Assembly (NCBI GenBank): GCA_002383415.1 | Contig: DFYU01000056.1 | Coordinates: 31,318 to 55,569, forward strand | Direction: 5' to 3' | Origin: Geobacter sp. UBA4074 | Lineage (GTDB): Bacteria > Desulfobacterota > Desulfuromonadia > Geobacterales > Pseudopelobacteraceae | DNA: 24,252 bases | In this document: positions 1 through 8,246 of the stretch, piece after piece | How the letters are laid out: each line of letters starts with the position of its first letter | Position numbering within the stretch: the first letter of the stretch is position 1 | Translations under genes and position numbers: made by a program | The notes under the pieces: model-generated | What the model was told of the DNA's origin: nothing | Database searches by the model: none | What the model saw: only the letters and a program-made list of their open reading frames with translations

Positions 1-837
<837 letters not shown>

Positions 838-1539
838 ATGCAACAGGCCCTCGACCTGCCGGTCACCCCCCGCTACAGCTTTGAAAACTTCGTCTGCTGC
901 GACGGCAACGCCACCGCCCTGGCCTTCGCCCGCCAACTGACTGACCCGAATGGCCACGAGAAGCTGCTCGTTCTGTATGGGCCCACCGGCTGCGGCAAGT
1001 CACATCTGCTGCACGCCATCCAGCAGACCATCGGTTGTGGCAGCCGTGTCGTCTCGTGTAAAGAGTTTACAGACGGCAACAGCATCGGCCTGTTTGCAGA
1101 GCTGAGCAGCCTGCCGGCCCTGCTGGTGGACGATCTGCAGCTGCTGACCGACACGCCGGTCCTGCGCCAGATGCTCTGGGAGCTGTTCAACCATTTCCAC
1201 AGCGCCGGTCTACCGGTGGCGCTGGCGGCCAATCGTGCCCCCCGCGAGCTGACCAATCTGGACGATCACCTGATCTCGCGGCTACTGTGGGGGCTGGTGG
1301 CCCAACTGGACGTGAGCGACGACAGCTCGCGCCGGATGCTGATCGCCAAACTGGCCGCCGACCGTCAGGTACTGCTGCCGGACGACGTGGCGGCCTGGCT
1401 GCTGACGGTGCTGCCACGGGACGTCGGGGCGCTGGTCAGCGCCTGCAACCGCCTGTACCGGGCAGCGTTGGAGCAACAACGCAAGATCAGCCTGCGGCTG
1501 GCCCGCGAACTGTTCACCCCGTCCGCCACCGGCGGGTAA
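838..1539 (+). CDS. Hda/DnaA-domain-III-like AAA+ protein
   Basis: This is a 233-residue AAA+ protein resembling the ATPase domain of DnaA but lacking DnaA's domain IV DNA-binding helices. Such proteins (Hda, HdaA) stimulate ATP hydrolysis by DnaA on the sliding clamp after initiation. Walker A is GPTGCGKS (about 48-55), Walker B is LLVDDLQ (about 95-101), sensor 1 lies around ALAANR, a box VII-like LISRLLWG holds the likely arginine finger (R148), and RDVGALVSACNRL is in the sensor 2 position. The first residues, MQQALDLPV, resemble the QxxLDLP clamp-binding peptide of Hda proteins. The ATG follows the ruvB stop with no gap, and only a weak G-rich stretch lies upstream, so translation is probably coupled. 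The AAA+/DnaA fold is clear. The role as a DnaA inactivator is inferred. Confidence 0.85.
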   Translation: MQQALDLPVTPRYSFENFVCCDGNATALAFARQLTDPNGHEKLLVLYGPTGCGKSHLLHAIQQTIGCGSRVVSCKEFTDGNSIGLFAELSSLPALLVDDLQLLTDTPVLRQMLWELFNHFHSAGLPVALAANRAPRELTNLDDHLISRLLWGLVAQLDVSDDSSRRMLIAKLAADRQVLLPDDVAAWLLTVLPRDVGALVSACNRLYRAALEQQRKISLRLARELFTPSATGG

Positions 1540-1545
1540 AAATCC

Positions 1546-1574
1546 TTGCACCATTGCAGTCGATTGCCTATCGT
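1546..1574 (+). promoter_or_regulatory. Possible sigma-70 promoter for the J-domain/LRR gene
   Basis: TTGCAC (1546-1551) and TATCGT (1569-1574) are separated by 17 bp, close to the -35/-10 consensus. The element begins 7 bp after the upstream stop codon and ends 29 bp before the ATG at 1604. It would give a short leader containing ACGGAG as the likely ribosome site. It is a pattern match only. Confidence 0.4.
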
Positions 1575-1603
1575 AACGGCTACCTTACGGAGTCCGGTCT
1601 GTC

Positions 1604-2914
1604 ATGAAATCCCCAGAAGAGATAGAACTCAGCAAAAAGCGCCAGGAACTGGCCGGCCTGTTGGAAGACCAGGCACGCTGCGAGCGTGATCTCTCCGCCA
1701 TCAAGTCCGAGATTCGTATCTTTGAGCGGGCCTACGAGCAGCTGCTGGGGGCCCGCATCAGCGAGCTGGAACAGCTGGAATGGCAGATCAGCGGACTGCT
1801 GGGCAGCGCTGCCGACGAAGAACATCACAAGTACTACCACACCTCCGAACACGAGTCCTTAAACCGCCCCCTGGGCACCACCAGCCTGCTTGATGATGAT
1901 CCCGACACCACCAGCATCATAGAGGAAAAGAGCCTCAAGGCCCTCTACCGCGAGGTGGCCAAGGCGATCCACCCCGATCTGGGCGTGGACGACCACGAAC
2001 GGTTTCGACGCCAGGAACTGATGGTCATCGCCAACCAGGCCTACCAGGAAGGCGACCGCAGCGGCCTGCACCGTCTGCTGCGGGAGTGGCAACTGGGGCC
2101 GGAGCTGGTCCAGGGGCAGGATATCGGCGCCGAGCTGATCCGCCTGATCCGGCAGCTGGCCCACGTGCGCCAGACCATTCAGGAACTGCGCGATCAGACC
2201 GCAGAGCTGATCGGATCCGACATCTACCGCTTCAAGCAGCGGGTTGATGACGCGCTCTCAGACGGGATCGACCTGCTGGCGGAGATGGCCGCCACGGTGG
2301 ACCTGGACCTGGCCAAGGCCCGCAAGCGGCTGGCGTTGCTGAAGGGCGAACCGGAAGCCGTCGATGAACAGCAGACACCCCAGCTGGAAACCCGGCTGGT
2401 ACGCTTCCCGTCTGACCAGAGCTACGGCACCCTGTATCTACGGCCGATCAAGTCGGTGGATTATCGTGACTGGCAAAAGCTTGGGGCAGCACGGGGGGCA
2501 CGGGAGATACCGCTGGAGATGGCGCTACGACTTGATCTGCGGGGTGAAGGTGCAGCCGGTCTGGCCTTCCTTGAGTCGCTGGGCAAAAACGACCTGCAGG
2601 CCCTGTTTCTGTATGAAGTCAGTGACGATGCCCTGGAACGGCTCTGCAAGCTCTCCGGCCTGCAGGAACTTTACCTCTCCAACACGGCGGTCAGCGATGC
2701 CGGCCTGAAGCACCTGGCCTGTCTGACCGGCCTGCGACGACTCTACCTGTACCACAGCGAGATCACCGATGACGGCCTGGTCAACCTGCTGCCGCTCAAA
2801 GGGCTTAAATGGCTGACCTTCAGCGGCACCAAGGTTACCGAGGCTGGCCTGTCCGGCCTGCGCAAGGCGATGCCGGGCTGCAAGGTGGTGACCTTCAAAT
2901 GGCGCTACGACTAA
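1604..2914 (+). CDS. J-domain protein with C-terminal leucine-rich repeats
   Basis: This 436-residue cytosolic protein has no signal peptide or membrane segment. Residues 1-66 are charged and heptad-like and probably form a coiled coil. Residues about 110-160 look like a J domain: LKALYREVAKAIHPD carries the HPD tripeptide (123-125) that stimulates DnaK-type ATPases, followed by an ANQAYQEGD helix. Residues 175-250 are again helical and charged. From about 305 to 427 there are leucine-rich repeats of the bacterial type, with units such as LQELYLSNTAVSDAGLKHL and LRRLYLYHSEITDDGLVNL, ending in a capping MPGCKV. A likely reading is an Hsp70 co-chaperone whose LRR part selects the client or partner. 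The partner cannot be read from the sequence. Its stop codon overlaps the convergent ptsP stop. Confidence 0.85.
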   Translation: MKSPEEIELSKKRQELAGLLEDQARCERDLSAIKSEIRIFERAYEQLLGARISELEQLEWQISGLLGSAADEEHHKYYHTSEHESLNRPLGTTSLLDDDPDTTSIIEEKSLKALYREVAKAIHPDLGVDDHERFRRQELMVIANQAYQEGDRSGLHRLLREWQLGPELVQGQDIGAELIRLIRQLAHVRQTIQELRDQTAELIGSDIYRFKQRVDDALSDGIDLLAEMAATVDLDLAKARKRLALLKGEPEAVDEQQTPQLETRLVRFPSDQSYGTLYLRPIKSVDYRDWQKLGAARGAREIPLEMALRLDLRGEGAAGLAFLESLGKNDLQALFLYEVSDDALERLCKLSGLQELYLSNTAVSDAGLKHLACLTGLRRLYLYHSEITDDGLVNLLPLKGLKWLTFSGTKVTEAGLSGLRKAMPGCKVVTFKWRYD

Positions 2915-5256
2915 CTCCCGCCGAACAGTTCCTTCCGTTTTTTCGCCAGATACGCCTTGATGTCCGCTCCTGAATCCAGCGACAACACCTTGCGCGACAT
3001 GGCCTGACACTGGCGCAGCGAGTGGCTGCGCAGGGCCTGCTTGACCACCGGGATACTGGGGGCCGACAGGCTGAATTCACGGATCCCCATCCCCACCAGC
3101 AGCAGGGCATTCAGCGGATCAGCCGCCATCTCGCCGCAGATCGAAACCTTGGTGCCCATCTGCTGCCCCACATCGGCCACCCGCTTGATGGCATGCAGCA
3201 CCGCCGGATGGTACGGTTCGTAATACTTTTTCACCTTGGGGTTGTTGCGGTCGGCCGCCAGCAGGTACTGGATCAGGTCATTGGTACCGATACTCAGGTA
3301 TTCGACCTCCCTGGCTAACAGGTGGACGATCTGCACCGCAGCCGGCACCTCCACCATGATCCCCAGCGGCAGTTCATCGCAGACCTGACAGCCTTCCGCC
3401 CGCAGTTCCTGCACCACCTCGGCCATGATGCGACGGATGGCCCGCACCTCATCCAGACAGGAGATCAGCGGAAACATGATGGTGGGCCGTCCGGCCGGGG
3501 CTGCCAGCAGGATACCGGCCAACTGTTCCTTAAAGATGGCCTGTTCCTCCAGGGAGACCCTGATCGATCGCCAGCCCAGAAACGGGTTGTCTTCCTGGGG
3601 ATAGGTGAAATAGGGCAGGCCCTTGTCGCCGCCGATATCCAGGGTACGGATGTTGACCGGCTGATCCGGAAACCCTTCCAGAATCTTGCGGTAGAGGGCC
3701 GCCTGATCATGGCGGTTGGGAAAACTGGTGCGGGTCATGTAGGGAAACTCGGTGCGGTAGAGCCCCACCCCTTCGGCGCCGTTGGCCACTGCCACCTTGA
3801 TATCGGAAATCAGACCGATGTTGGCCCGCAGGGTGATGCGGGTGCCGTTGGTGGTCACTGCCGGCAGGTCGCGCAACGGCTCCAGTTCTTTCAGCCGGGT
3901 GGCGTAATCCTGCTCCAGCCGCTGATACTCTTCGCAGACATGCTTGTCCGGATTGAGGTAGATGTTGCCCGAGGCGCCATCCACAATCATACGGTCCTTG
4001 ACATCGGCGGCCTGCAACAGACCTGCTACCCCCACCACGGCAGGGATGCCCAGCGACTTGGCCATGATGGCAGCGTGGGAGTAGACGTTGCCCTTTTCGA
4101 TCACGATTCCCAATACCCGCTCATGATCCAGCATGGCCATGTCGGAAGGGAAGATATCCTCGGCCACAATGATGCGGGCCTCTTTCAGCTTGACCCCGTC
4201 ATGCTCGGTGCCCTGCAGCACATCGATGATCCGGCGGCCGATGTCTTCCATATCGGCGGAACGTTCACGCAGATAGGGGTCTTCCATGGCGGCGAAGACC
4301 TCAATATAGCCCTGCACCACCTCATGCACCGCCCGGGTGGCGCCGCTGCCCTGTTCGATCAGCTCCTGCACCTTGCCGGAGAAGCCGCGATCCTCCAGGA
4401 TCATCAGATGGGTATGAAAGATGGCGGCATCGCCTTCGGAGAGCAGCTCGCTGACCCGCTTTTCCATGTAGATGGTCTGAATGGTGACCTTTTCCAGGGC
4501 CAGCTGGAACTTTTTCAGCTCCTCGGCCTTGCTGCCCACCTTGGCGACATTGATCACCTTGTCGCTGAAGCGATCGAGGATATAGACCTTGCCGCGGCAG
4601 ACACCGCCCGACACCGCCGTGCCATGCAGGATACGCAACCGCTCGTCATGCCCAGCGCCATGCCGCTCACCGGGACGGCTGGTACGCAGCCGGGCCAGCT
4701 CCTGCTCGTAAAAGGCCCGTTCCTGCTCCTTGGTCTGGATCGAATCCAACAGCTTGGCGTTGAGCACGATGCTGCTGATCTGAAAGGTGATCGTACGCAG
4801 GGCGCTGATCTCATCCTCGCTGAACAGGCGCGGTTCCTTGTTCTGCACCACGATCACGCCGATCGGCGTTTTGCGCTCGAACAGCGGCAGGCCCAGAAAC
4901 GAGTTGTAGCGTTCCTCGCGCGAATACTTGAAATACTTGTAGCGAGGATGGGCCGGGGCGTTATCGGTGGTCACCACGCCGCGGGTCTCCACCACCAGAC
5001 CTGACAGCCCCTCGGAGGTCTTCATGCTGATCTTGTTGACCGCACTTTGAGCCAGACCTTTGGTAGCCTTCAGCACCAGGGTCTCACCATCGTCCTCCAG
5101 CAGGTAGATCGAACAGACGTCGCTGTTCATCCGTTTGGCTACGATGGTGACGATATTATCCAGGGTCTCGTGGAGATCGTGGGAATGGAGGATGATACTG
5201 CTGATGTCTTCGAGGGTACGCAATCCGAGGGTTTGCTGCGGCTGCTCGCGGTGCAT
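2911..5256 (-). CDS. ptsP: PEP-protein phosphotransferase of the nitrogen PTS (EI-Ntr) with N-terminal GAF domain
   Basis: EI-Ntr takes phosphate from phosphoenolpyruvate and passes it to NPr, a regulatory phosphorelay rather than sugar transport. In the 781 residues, 15-170 form a GAF domain, and a linker helix at 171-195 leads into the EI N-terminal domain (about 208-330). The phosphohistidine loop is VYSHAAIMAKSLGIPAVVG, with His394. The PEP-binding TIM barrel (470-755) shows TLDIGGDKGLPYF, NPFLGWRSIR, MVEVPAA, SIGTNDLIQY and the catalytic-cysteine motif SICGEMA (Cys707). All key residues are present. The ATG at 5254-5256 follows a weak ACGGGG site. The gene converges on the J-domain/LRR gene with overlapping stops and is divergent from the TPR gene. 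No NPr (ptsO) or EIIA-Ntr gene lies in the window. Confidence 0.96.
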   Translation of the reverse strand: MHREQPQQTLGLRTLEDISSIILHSHDLHETLDNIVTIVAKRMNSDVCSIYLLEDDGETLVLKATKGLAQSAVNKISMKTSEGLSGLVVETRGVVTTDNAPAHPRYKYFKYSREERYNSFLGLPLFERKTPIGVIVVQNKEPRLFSEDEISALRTITFQISSIVLNAKLLDSIQTKEQERAFYEQELARLRTSRPGERHGAGHDERLRILHGTAVSGGVCRGKVYILDRFSDKVINVAKVGSKAEELKKFQLALEKVTIQTIYMEKRVSELLSEGDAAIFHTHLMILEDRGFSGKVQELIEQGSGATRAVHEVVQGYIEVFAAMEDPYLRERSADMEDIGRRIIDVLQGTEHDGVKLKEARIIVAEDIFPSDMAMLDHERVLGIVIEKGNVYSHAAIMAKSLGIPAVVGVAGLLQAADVKDRMIVDGASGNIYLNPDKHVCEEYQRLEQDYATRLKELEPLRDLPAVTTNGTRITLRANIGLISDIKVAVANGAEGVGLYRTEFPYMTRTSFPNRHDQAALYRKILEGFPDQPVNIRTLDIGGDKGLPYFTYPQEDNPFLGWRSIRVSLEEQAIFKEQLAGILLAAPAGRPTIMFPLISCLDEVRAIRRIMAEVVQELRAEGCQVCDELPLGIMVEVPAAVQIVHLLAREVEYLSIGTNDLIQYLLAADRNNPKVKKYYEPYHPAVLHAIKRVADVGQQMGTKVSICGEMAADPLNALLLVGMGIREFSLSAPSIPVVKQALRSHSLRQCQAMSRKVLSLDSGADIKAYLAKKRKELFGGS

Positions 5257-5288
5257 GGAAAACCCCGTTCATGAGAGTGGTGGCCGGC

Positions 5289-5317
5289 AGTATAAAACAA
5301 AGTTTACAGATTGCAAA
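5289..5317 (-). promoter_or_regulatory. Probable sigma-70 promoter for ptsP
   Basis: On the minus strand TTTGCA (5317-5312) and TATACT (5294-5289) are 17 bp apart, within an AT-rich patch of the 135-bp divergent spacer. Transcription would start about 25 nt upstream of the ptsP ATG. Confidence 0.55.
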
Positions 5318-5340
5318 ATTTTTACTATCCACAGCAGCCA

Positions 5341-5370
5341 TTGACTGTGCTAGCCTGCTGACACGTACAA
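5341..5370 (+). promoter_or_regulatory. Weak candidate promoter for the TPR gene
   Basis: TTGACT (5341-5346) is a good -35 element, but the best -10 at 18 bp spacing is only GTACAA (5365-5370). A strong AGGAGG ribosome site (5376-5381) follows, 10 nt before the ATG at 5392. Confidence 0.3.
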
Positions 5371-5391
5371 CAGCCAGGAGGATACCAGACC

Positions 5392-6189
5392 ATGAGCAGC
5401 GACACCCTTGACCCCGTATTGACCACCGCCATCGACCAGCTGGAGGCCGACAATCCTGCCGCTGCCCTGGAGATCCTGACCGGCTACCAGACAGACCATC
5501 CTGACGATCCGGCCGGTTATTTCTATCAAGGCGATGCACTGGCTGAACTGGGACGCCTGGACGAGGCCATCGCCGCCTACCGCAAAGGGCTCACCCTGGC
5601 GCCGGATGACCCGGATGCCCTGACCACCCTGGGGGATCTGCAGCTGGAGGCAGGGCAGCACCAGGATGCCCTGAAAAGCTACCAACGGGTACTGGAGGTG
5701 GATCCGCAGGACAGCGACGCCCTGGTCAGTATCGGTCTGGTGTACCATGCCCAGGACAAGGCCGACGAGGCGATCGCCGCCTTTCAGCAGGCCCTGGAAC
5801 GGGATCCGGACAACCTGTTCGCCTGGAACGCGCTGGGAGATGCCTGGTACGGCAAGGGCGAACACCAGCAGGCGATCGAGGCCTATCAAAAAGGCATTGA
5901 ACTCGAGCCGGAGGACCCGGCCGCCTACCACAACCTGGGTGAACTGCTGTATGACCTGGAAGAACTGGACGAGGCTGAAGAACAGTGCCTCACCGCCATC
6001 AGGCTGGATCCCGCCTTCAGCATGAGCTACCTGACCCTGGGCAGCATCTGCATGGATCAGGACCGGATGGAGGAGGCGCTCAAGTACTATCAACTCTACC
6101 TGAAGTACGAGCGCTCCACGCAGGCCGCCGACATGCTGGCCGAGGTCAGGGCCGTGGTGGAGGGACTGAAAGAAGAACTGGGCAGCTGA
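5392..6189 (+). CDS. TPR-repeat protein (six regular repeats plus one degenerate)
   Basis: The 265-residue protein is almost nothing but tetratricopeptide repeats. Six consecutive 34-residue units run from residue 41 to 244 (start points 41, 75, 109, 143, 177, 211), mostly with G at position 7 and A at position 19 or 20 of the unit, and proline near the end. A more divergent unit precedes them (about 7-40). There is no signal peptide or membrane segment, so it should be cytosolic. Such solenoids act as protein-binding scaffolds. No catalytic domain is present, and the partner is unknown. The start is supported by AGGAGG at 5376-5381. It is a single-gene unit, divergent from ptsP and closed by a hairpin. 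The product is strongly acidic, as many TPR adaptors are. Confidence 0.9.
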   Translation: MSSDTLDPVLTTAIDQLEADNPAAALEILTGYQTDHPDDPAGYFYQGDALAELGRLDEAIAAYRKGLTLAPDDPDALTTLGDLQLEAGQHQDALKSYQRVLEVDPQDSDALVSIGLVYHAQDKADEAIAAFQQALERDPDNLFAWNALGDAWYGKGEHQQAIEAYQKGIELEPEDPAAYHNLGELLYDLEELDEAEEQCLTAIRLDPAFSMSYLTLGSICMDQDRMEEALKYYQLYLKYERSTQAADMLAEVRAVVEGLKEELGS

Positions 6190-6217
6190 CCGTCGAAACC
6201 GATCACCCGCACAAACA

Positions 6218-6253
6218 ACAACGCCCCGCCAGGATAACCTGACGGGGCGTTGT
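6218..6253. terminator. Hairpin between the convergent TPR gene and ackA
   Basis: An 11-bp perfect outer stem (6218-6228 with 6243-6253, ACAACGCCCCG arm) continues after one C/A mismatch into four further pairs around an ATAA loop. It sits 28 bp past the TPR stop and 22 bp past the ackA stop, so it can serve both strands. No strong T-tract follows on the plus strand. On the minus strand it is followed by TTTGTGC. Confidence 0.75.
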
Positions 6254-6275
6254 CATATCCATTTGTCAGCAGGGG

Positions 6276-7541
6276 TTACTTGCGGACAAAATCCTTTTTG
6301 GCAAACGAATACTCAAACTGCATATGATCGGTATAGCTGCCGTCCAGGATCGCCACCACATCCTCGGTAAAGACCAGCTCCTCGTCGGTGGGGATCACAA
6401 ACACCTTGACCGGCGAATCGTCGGTGGTGATCAGCGACTCCCGCTTGCGGGTCATGGCGCCGGCATTACGCTCTCGGTCCAGAACAATACCGATATGCTC
6501 AAGGTTCTCAATGGCCCGCTCACGGATGGCAGCCCCCATCTCTCCCACGCCGGCGGTAAAGACCACGGCATCCAGTCTGCCCACGGCGGCCATAAAGGCG
6601 CCGATGTACTTGCGCAAGCGATAGGCCTCGATATCCAGGGCCAGTTCGCAACGGTGGTCACCGGCCTTAGCGTGCTCGATCACGTCACGACGGTCAGTGT
6701 AGCGGCCGGTAATCCCCAGGATACCGCTCTTCTTGTTGAGGATGCTGTCGATCTCCTTGGCGGAGAGGTTCTCTTTCTGCATCATAAACGACGGAATGGC
6801 CGGGTCGATGTCGCCGCAACGGGTGCCCATCACTGCCCCTTCCAGCGGGGTCAGGCCCATGGTGGTATCCACCGAGACGCCGTTTTTGATGGCGCAGTGG
6901 GAAACGCCGTTTCCGATATGCATGGTGACGATGTTGCACTCGCTGGCCGGTTTGCCCAGCAGCACCGCCGCCCGCTTGGAGACGTACAGGTGCGAAGTGC
7001 CGTGGAAACCGTAGCGACGCACGCCGTGCTTCTCGTACCAGTCGTAGGGCACCGGATAGAGGTAGGCATGTTCCGGCATGGTCTGGTGAAAGGCGGTATC
7101 AAAGATGGCTACGTGCGGTACCTTGGGCATCAACAGCTGGGCTGCCTCGATGCCGTCGATGTTGGGCGGGTTGTGCAGCGGGGCCAGATGCTGCACCTCC
7201 TTGACCGCATCCAGCACCTGCGCGTCAATCAGCACCGAACGGGTGAATTTTTCACCGCCGTGCACTACCCGGTGGCCAACGGCCGAGATCTCGTTAACAT
7301 TCTTCAAGACACCATGTTGGGAATCGGTCACCGTTCTGATCACCAGGTCGATGGCGGCACGGTGATCGGGACAATCTTCATCAAGGCGATAGGCGGGGCG
7401 GCCGGGAACATCGTGTTCGATGAACGAGTCGCCGACAATGACCCGTTCCACCATCCCCTTGGCCACGACCACCTTTTTTTCCCAGTCAAAGAGCTGATAT
7501 TTGACTGAGGAACTGCCACAGTTCAACGCCATGATAATCAT
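6276..7541 (-). CDS. ackA: Acetate kinase
   Basis: AckA interconverts acetyl phosphate plus ADP with acetate plus ATP in the cytosol. The 421-residue product is of normal length. Catalytic residues fall at the numbering known for the Methanosarcina enzyme: Asn7 (LNCGSSSVK), Arg91 (GHRVVHGG), Asp148 (FDTAFHQTMP), His180 (RYGFHGTSH) and Arg241 (MGTRCGDIDP). The nucleotide-binding motifs HIGNGVSHCAIKNG and FTAGVGEMG are also present. The first ATG (7541) has GGAGG six bases upstream, which favours it over the ATG three codons later. No phosphotransacetylase gene lies on either side within the window. The gene ends at a bidirectional hairpin and is divergent from the ferredoxin gene. Identification is secure. 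Confidence 0.97.
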   Translation of the reverse strand: MIIMALNCGSSSVKYQLFDWEKKVVVAKGMVERVIVGDSFIEHDVPGRPAYRLDEDCPDHRAAIDLVIRTVTDSQHGVLKNVNEISAVGHRVVHGGEKFTRSVLIDAQVLDAVKEVQHLAPLHNPPNIDGIEAAQLLMPKVPHVAIFDTAFHQTMPEHAYLYPVPYDWYEKHGVRRYGFHGTSHLYVSKRAAVLLGKPASECNIVTMHIGNGVSHCAIKNGVSVDTTMGLTPLEGAVMGTRCGDIDPAIPSFMMQKENLSAKEIDSILNKKSGILGITGRYTDRRDVIEHAKAGDHRCELALDIEAYRLRKYIGAFMAAVGRLDAVVFTAGVGEMGAAIRERAIENLEHIGIVLDRERNAGAMTRKRESLITTDDSPVKVFVIPTDEELVFTEDVVAILDGSYTDHMQFEYSFAKKDFVRK

Positions 7542-7637
7542 CGTAATCCTCCAGAGAATAAACAGGAATTCGCCATTAGTATCAATAAAAAAGCGTTAGC
7601 GATGATAAACTGTTTGCTTAAAAATAAAACTGCATTT

Positions 7638-7647
7638 GATATATCAT
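7638..7647. promoter_or_regulatory. Perfect palindrome TGATATATCA in the ackA/ferredoxin spacer
   Basis: A 10-bp perfect palindrome lies in the AT-rich 245-bp spacer between divergent ackA and the ferredoxin gene. Its position between two promoters would suit an operator, but palindromes of this kind arise by chance in AT-rich DNA. No known regulator box is recognised. Confidence 0.2.
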
Positions 7648-7710
7648 GGCGACAAATTTAAATTCAACCTTTTTCATGGCAGACATGCACTTTTCGGTAT
7701 ACACTTTTGC

Positions 7711-7739
7711 TGGACATTTACTTTACCCCGTGCTAGAAA
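7711..7739 (+). promoter_or_regulatory. Probable sigma-70 promoter for the ferredoxin gene
   Basis: TGGACA (7711-7716, five of six consensus bases) and TAGAAA (7734-7739) are 17 bp apart. The -10 is preceded by TGC, forming an extended -10 element. The predicted leader is about 40 nt and ends in the AAAGGAG ribosome site (7773-7779). Confidence 0.6.
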
Positions 7740-7786
7740 ACCAAAGCATTCCGTCAAGGAACAAACCCACACAAAGGAGCTCTATC

Positions 7787-7954
7787 ATGTCCCATACCAT
7801 TACCGACGATTGCACCAACTGCGCAGCTTGTGAAGATTCCTGCCCCGTCAACGCCATCAGCGAGCAGGGCAACAAGCGCGTGATCGACGCCGACACCTGC
7901 ATCGACTGCGGCGCCTGCGTTGACACCTGCCCGGTAAACGCAATCCACGCTTAA
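7787..7954 (+). CDS. 2[4Fe-4S] ferredoxin (bacterial/clostridial type)
   Basis: This 55-residue soluble electron carrier has two complete CxxCxxCxxxCP motifs, at Cys9/12/15/19 and Cys38/41/44/48. Each ligates a [4Fe-4S] cluster together with the other half, and the two halves are internally duplicated (CPVNAI occurs twice). Such ferredoxins carry low-potential electrons for oxidoreductases in anaerobes. The frame stays open upstream to 7646, but the ATG at 7787 has AAAGGAG seven bases before it and gives the normal family length, so it is chosen. The gene is monocistronic, with its own promoter and a strong hairpin after the stop. Specific partner enzymes cannot be named from this region. Confidence 0.95.
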   Translation: MSHTITDDCTNCAACEDSCPVNAISEQGNKRVIDADTCIDCGACVDTCPVNAIHA

Positions 7955-7976
7955 TCGACTGACCAAAACCTGTTTT

Positions 7977-8020
7977 AAACAGAAACGGCCCGGACAACAC
8001 TGTCCGGGCCGTTTCTGTTT
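7977..8020. terminator. Strong bidirectional terminator hairpin (20-bp perfect stem)
   Basis: Positions 7977-7996 pair without mismatch with 8001-8020 around an ACAC loop. The stem has a GC-rich core (ACGGCCCGG) and an A/T-rich base. It lies 22 bp after the ferredoxin stop and 13 bp after the convergent DUF2905 gene, so it can terminate both. Confidence 0.9.
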
Positions 8021-8033
8021 GCCTGTCGGGGCA

Positions 8034-8246
8034 TTAACGCCGCAGCAGCCAGAACAGCAATGAAAGCGCCAACGACACCAGCAGGCTGGTGGTCAACGGC
8101 ATATAGAGGCTAAACTGCTCACGCCTGATAAAGATATCTCCCGGCAGCTTTCCCAGCCAGGGAATACGCGGCGCCAGACTGACCACCACCCCTACCGCCA
8201 CCAGCAGCAGGCCGATCATGATCAAGCTCCGCCCCAGGCTCGGCAT
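8034..8246 (-). CDS. DUF2905 family small membrane protein
   Basis: The 70-residue protein has two hydrophobic helices, about residues 8-26 and 50-67. They are separated by a polar loop with the family motif PWLGKLPGDIFIRRE. This matches the DUF2905 family, small inner-membrane proteins of unknown function found widely in bacteria. Its ATG overlaps the queH stop (TGATG, 8248-8244), so it is translated as the last gene of the riboflavin/queuosine operon. A strong hairpin follows. No function is claimed. Confidence 0.85.
   Translation of the reverse strand: MPSLGRSLIMIGLLLVAVGVVVSLAPRIPWLGKLPGDIFIRREQFSLYMPLTTSLLVSLALSLLFWLLRR

Noticed and set aside
3322..5004. Long plus-strand open frame (560 codons) opposite ptsP
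   Set aside because: It lies wholly antisense to a gene with complete PTS enzyme I motifs. Its product is rich in His, Gln, Gly and Leu, typical of a GC-rich antisense frame, and shows no domain.
6324..7508. Plus-strand open frame of 394 codons opposite ackA
   Set aside because: It is antisense to a complete acetate kinase gene, with no ribosome site or recognisable domain.
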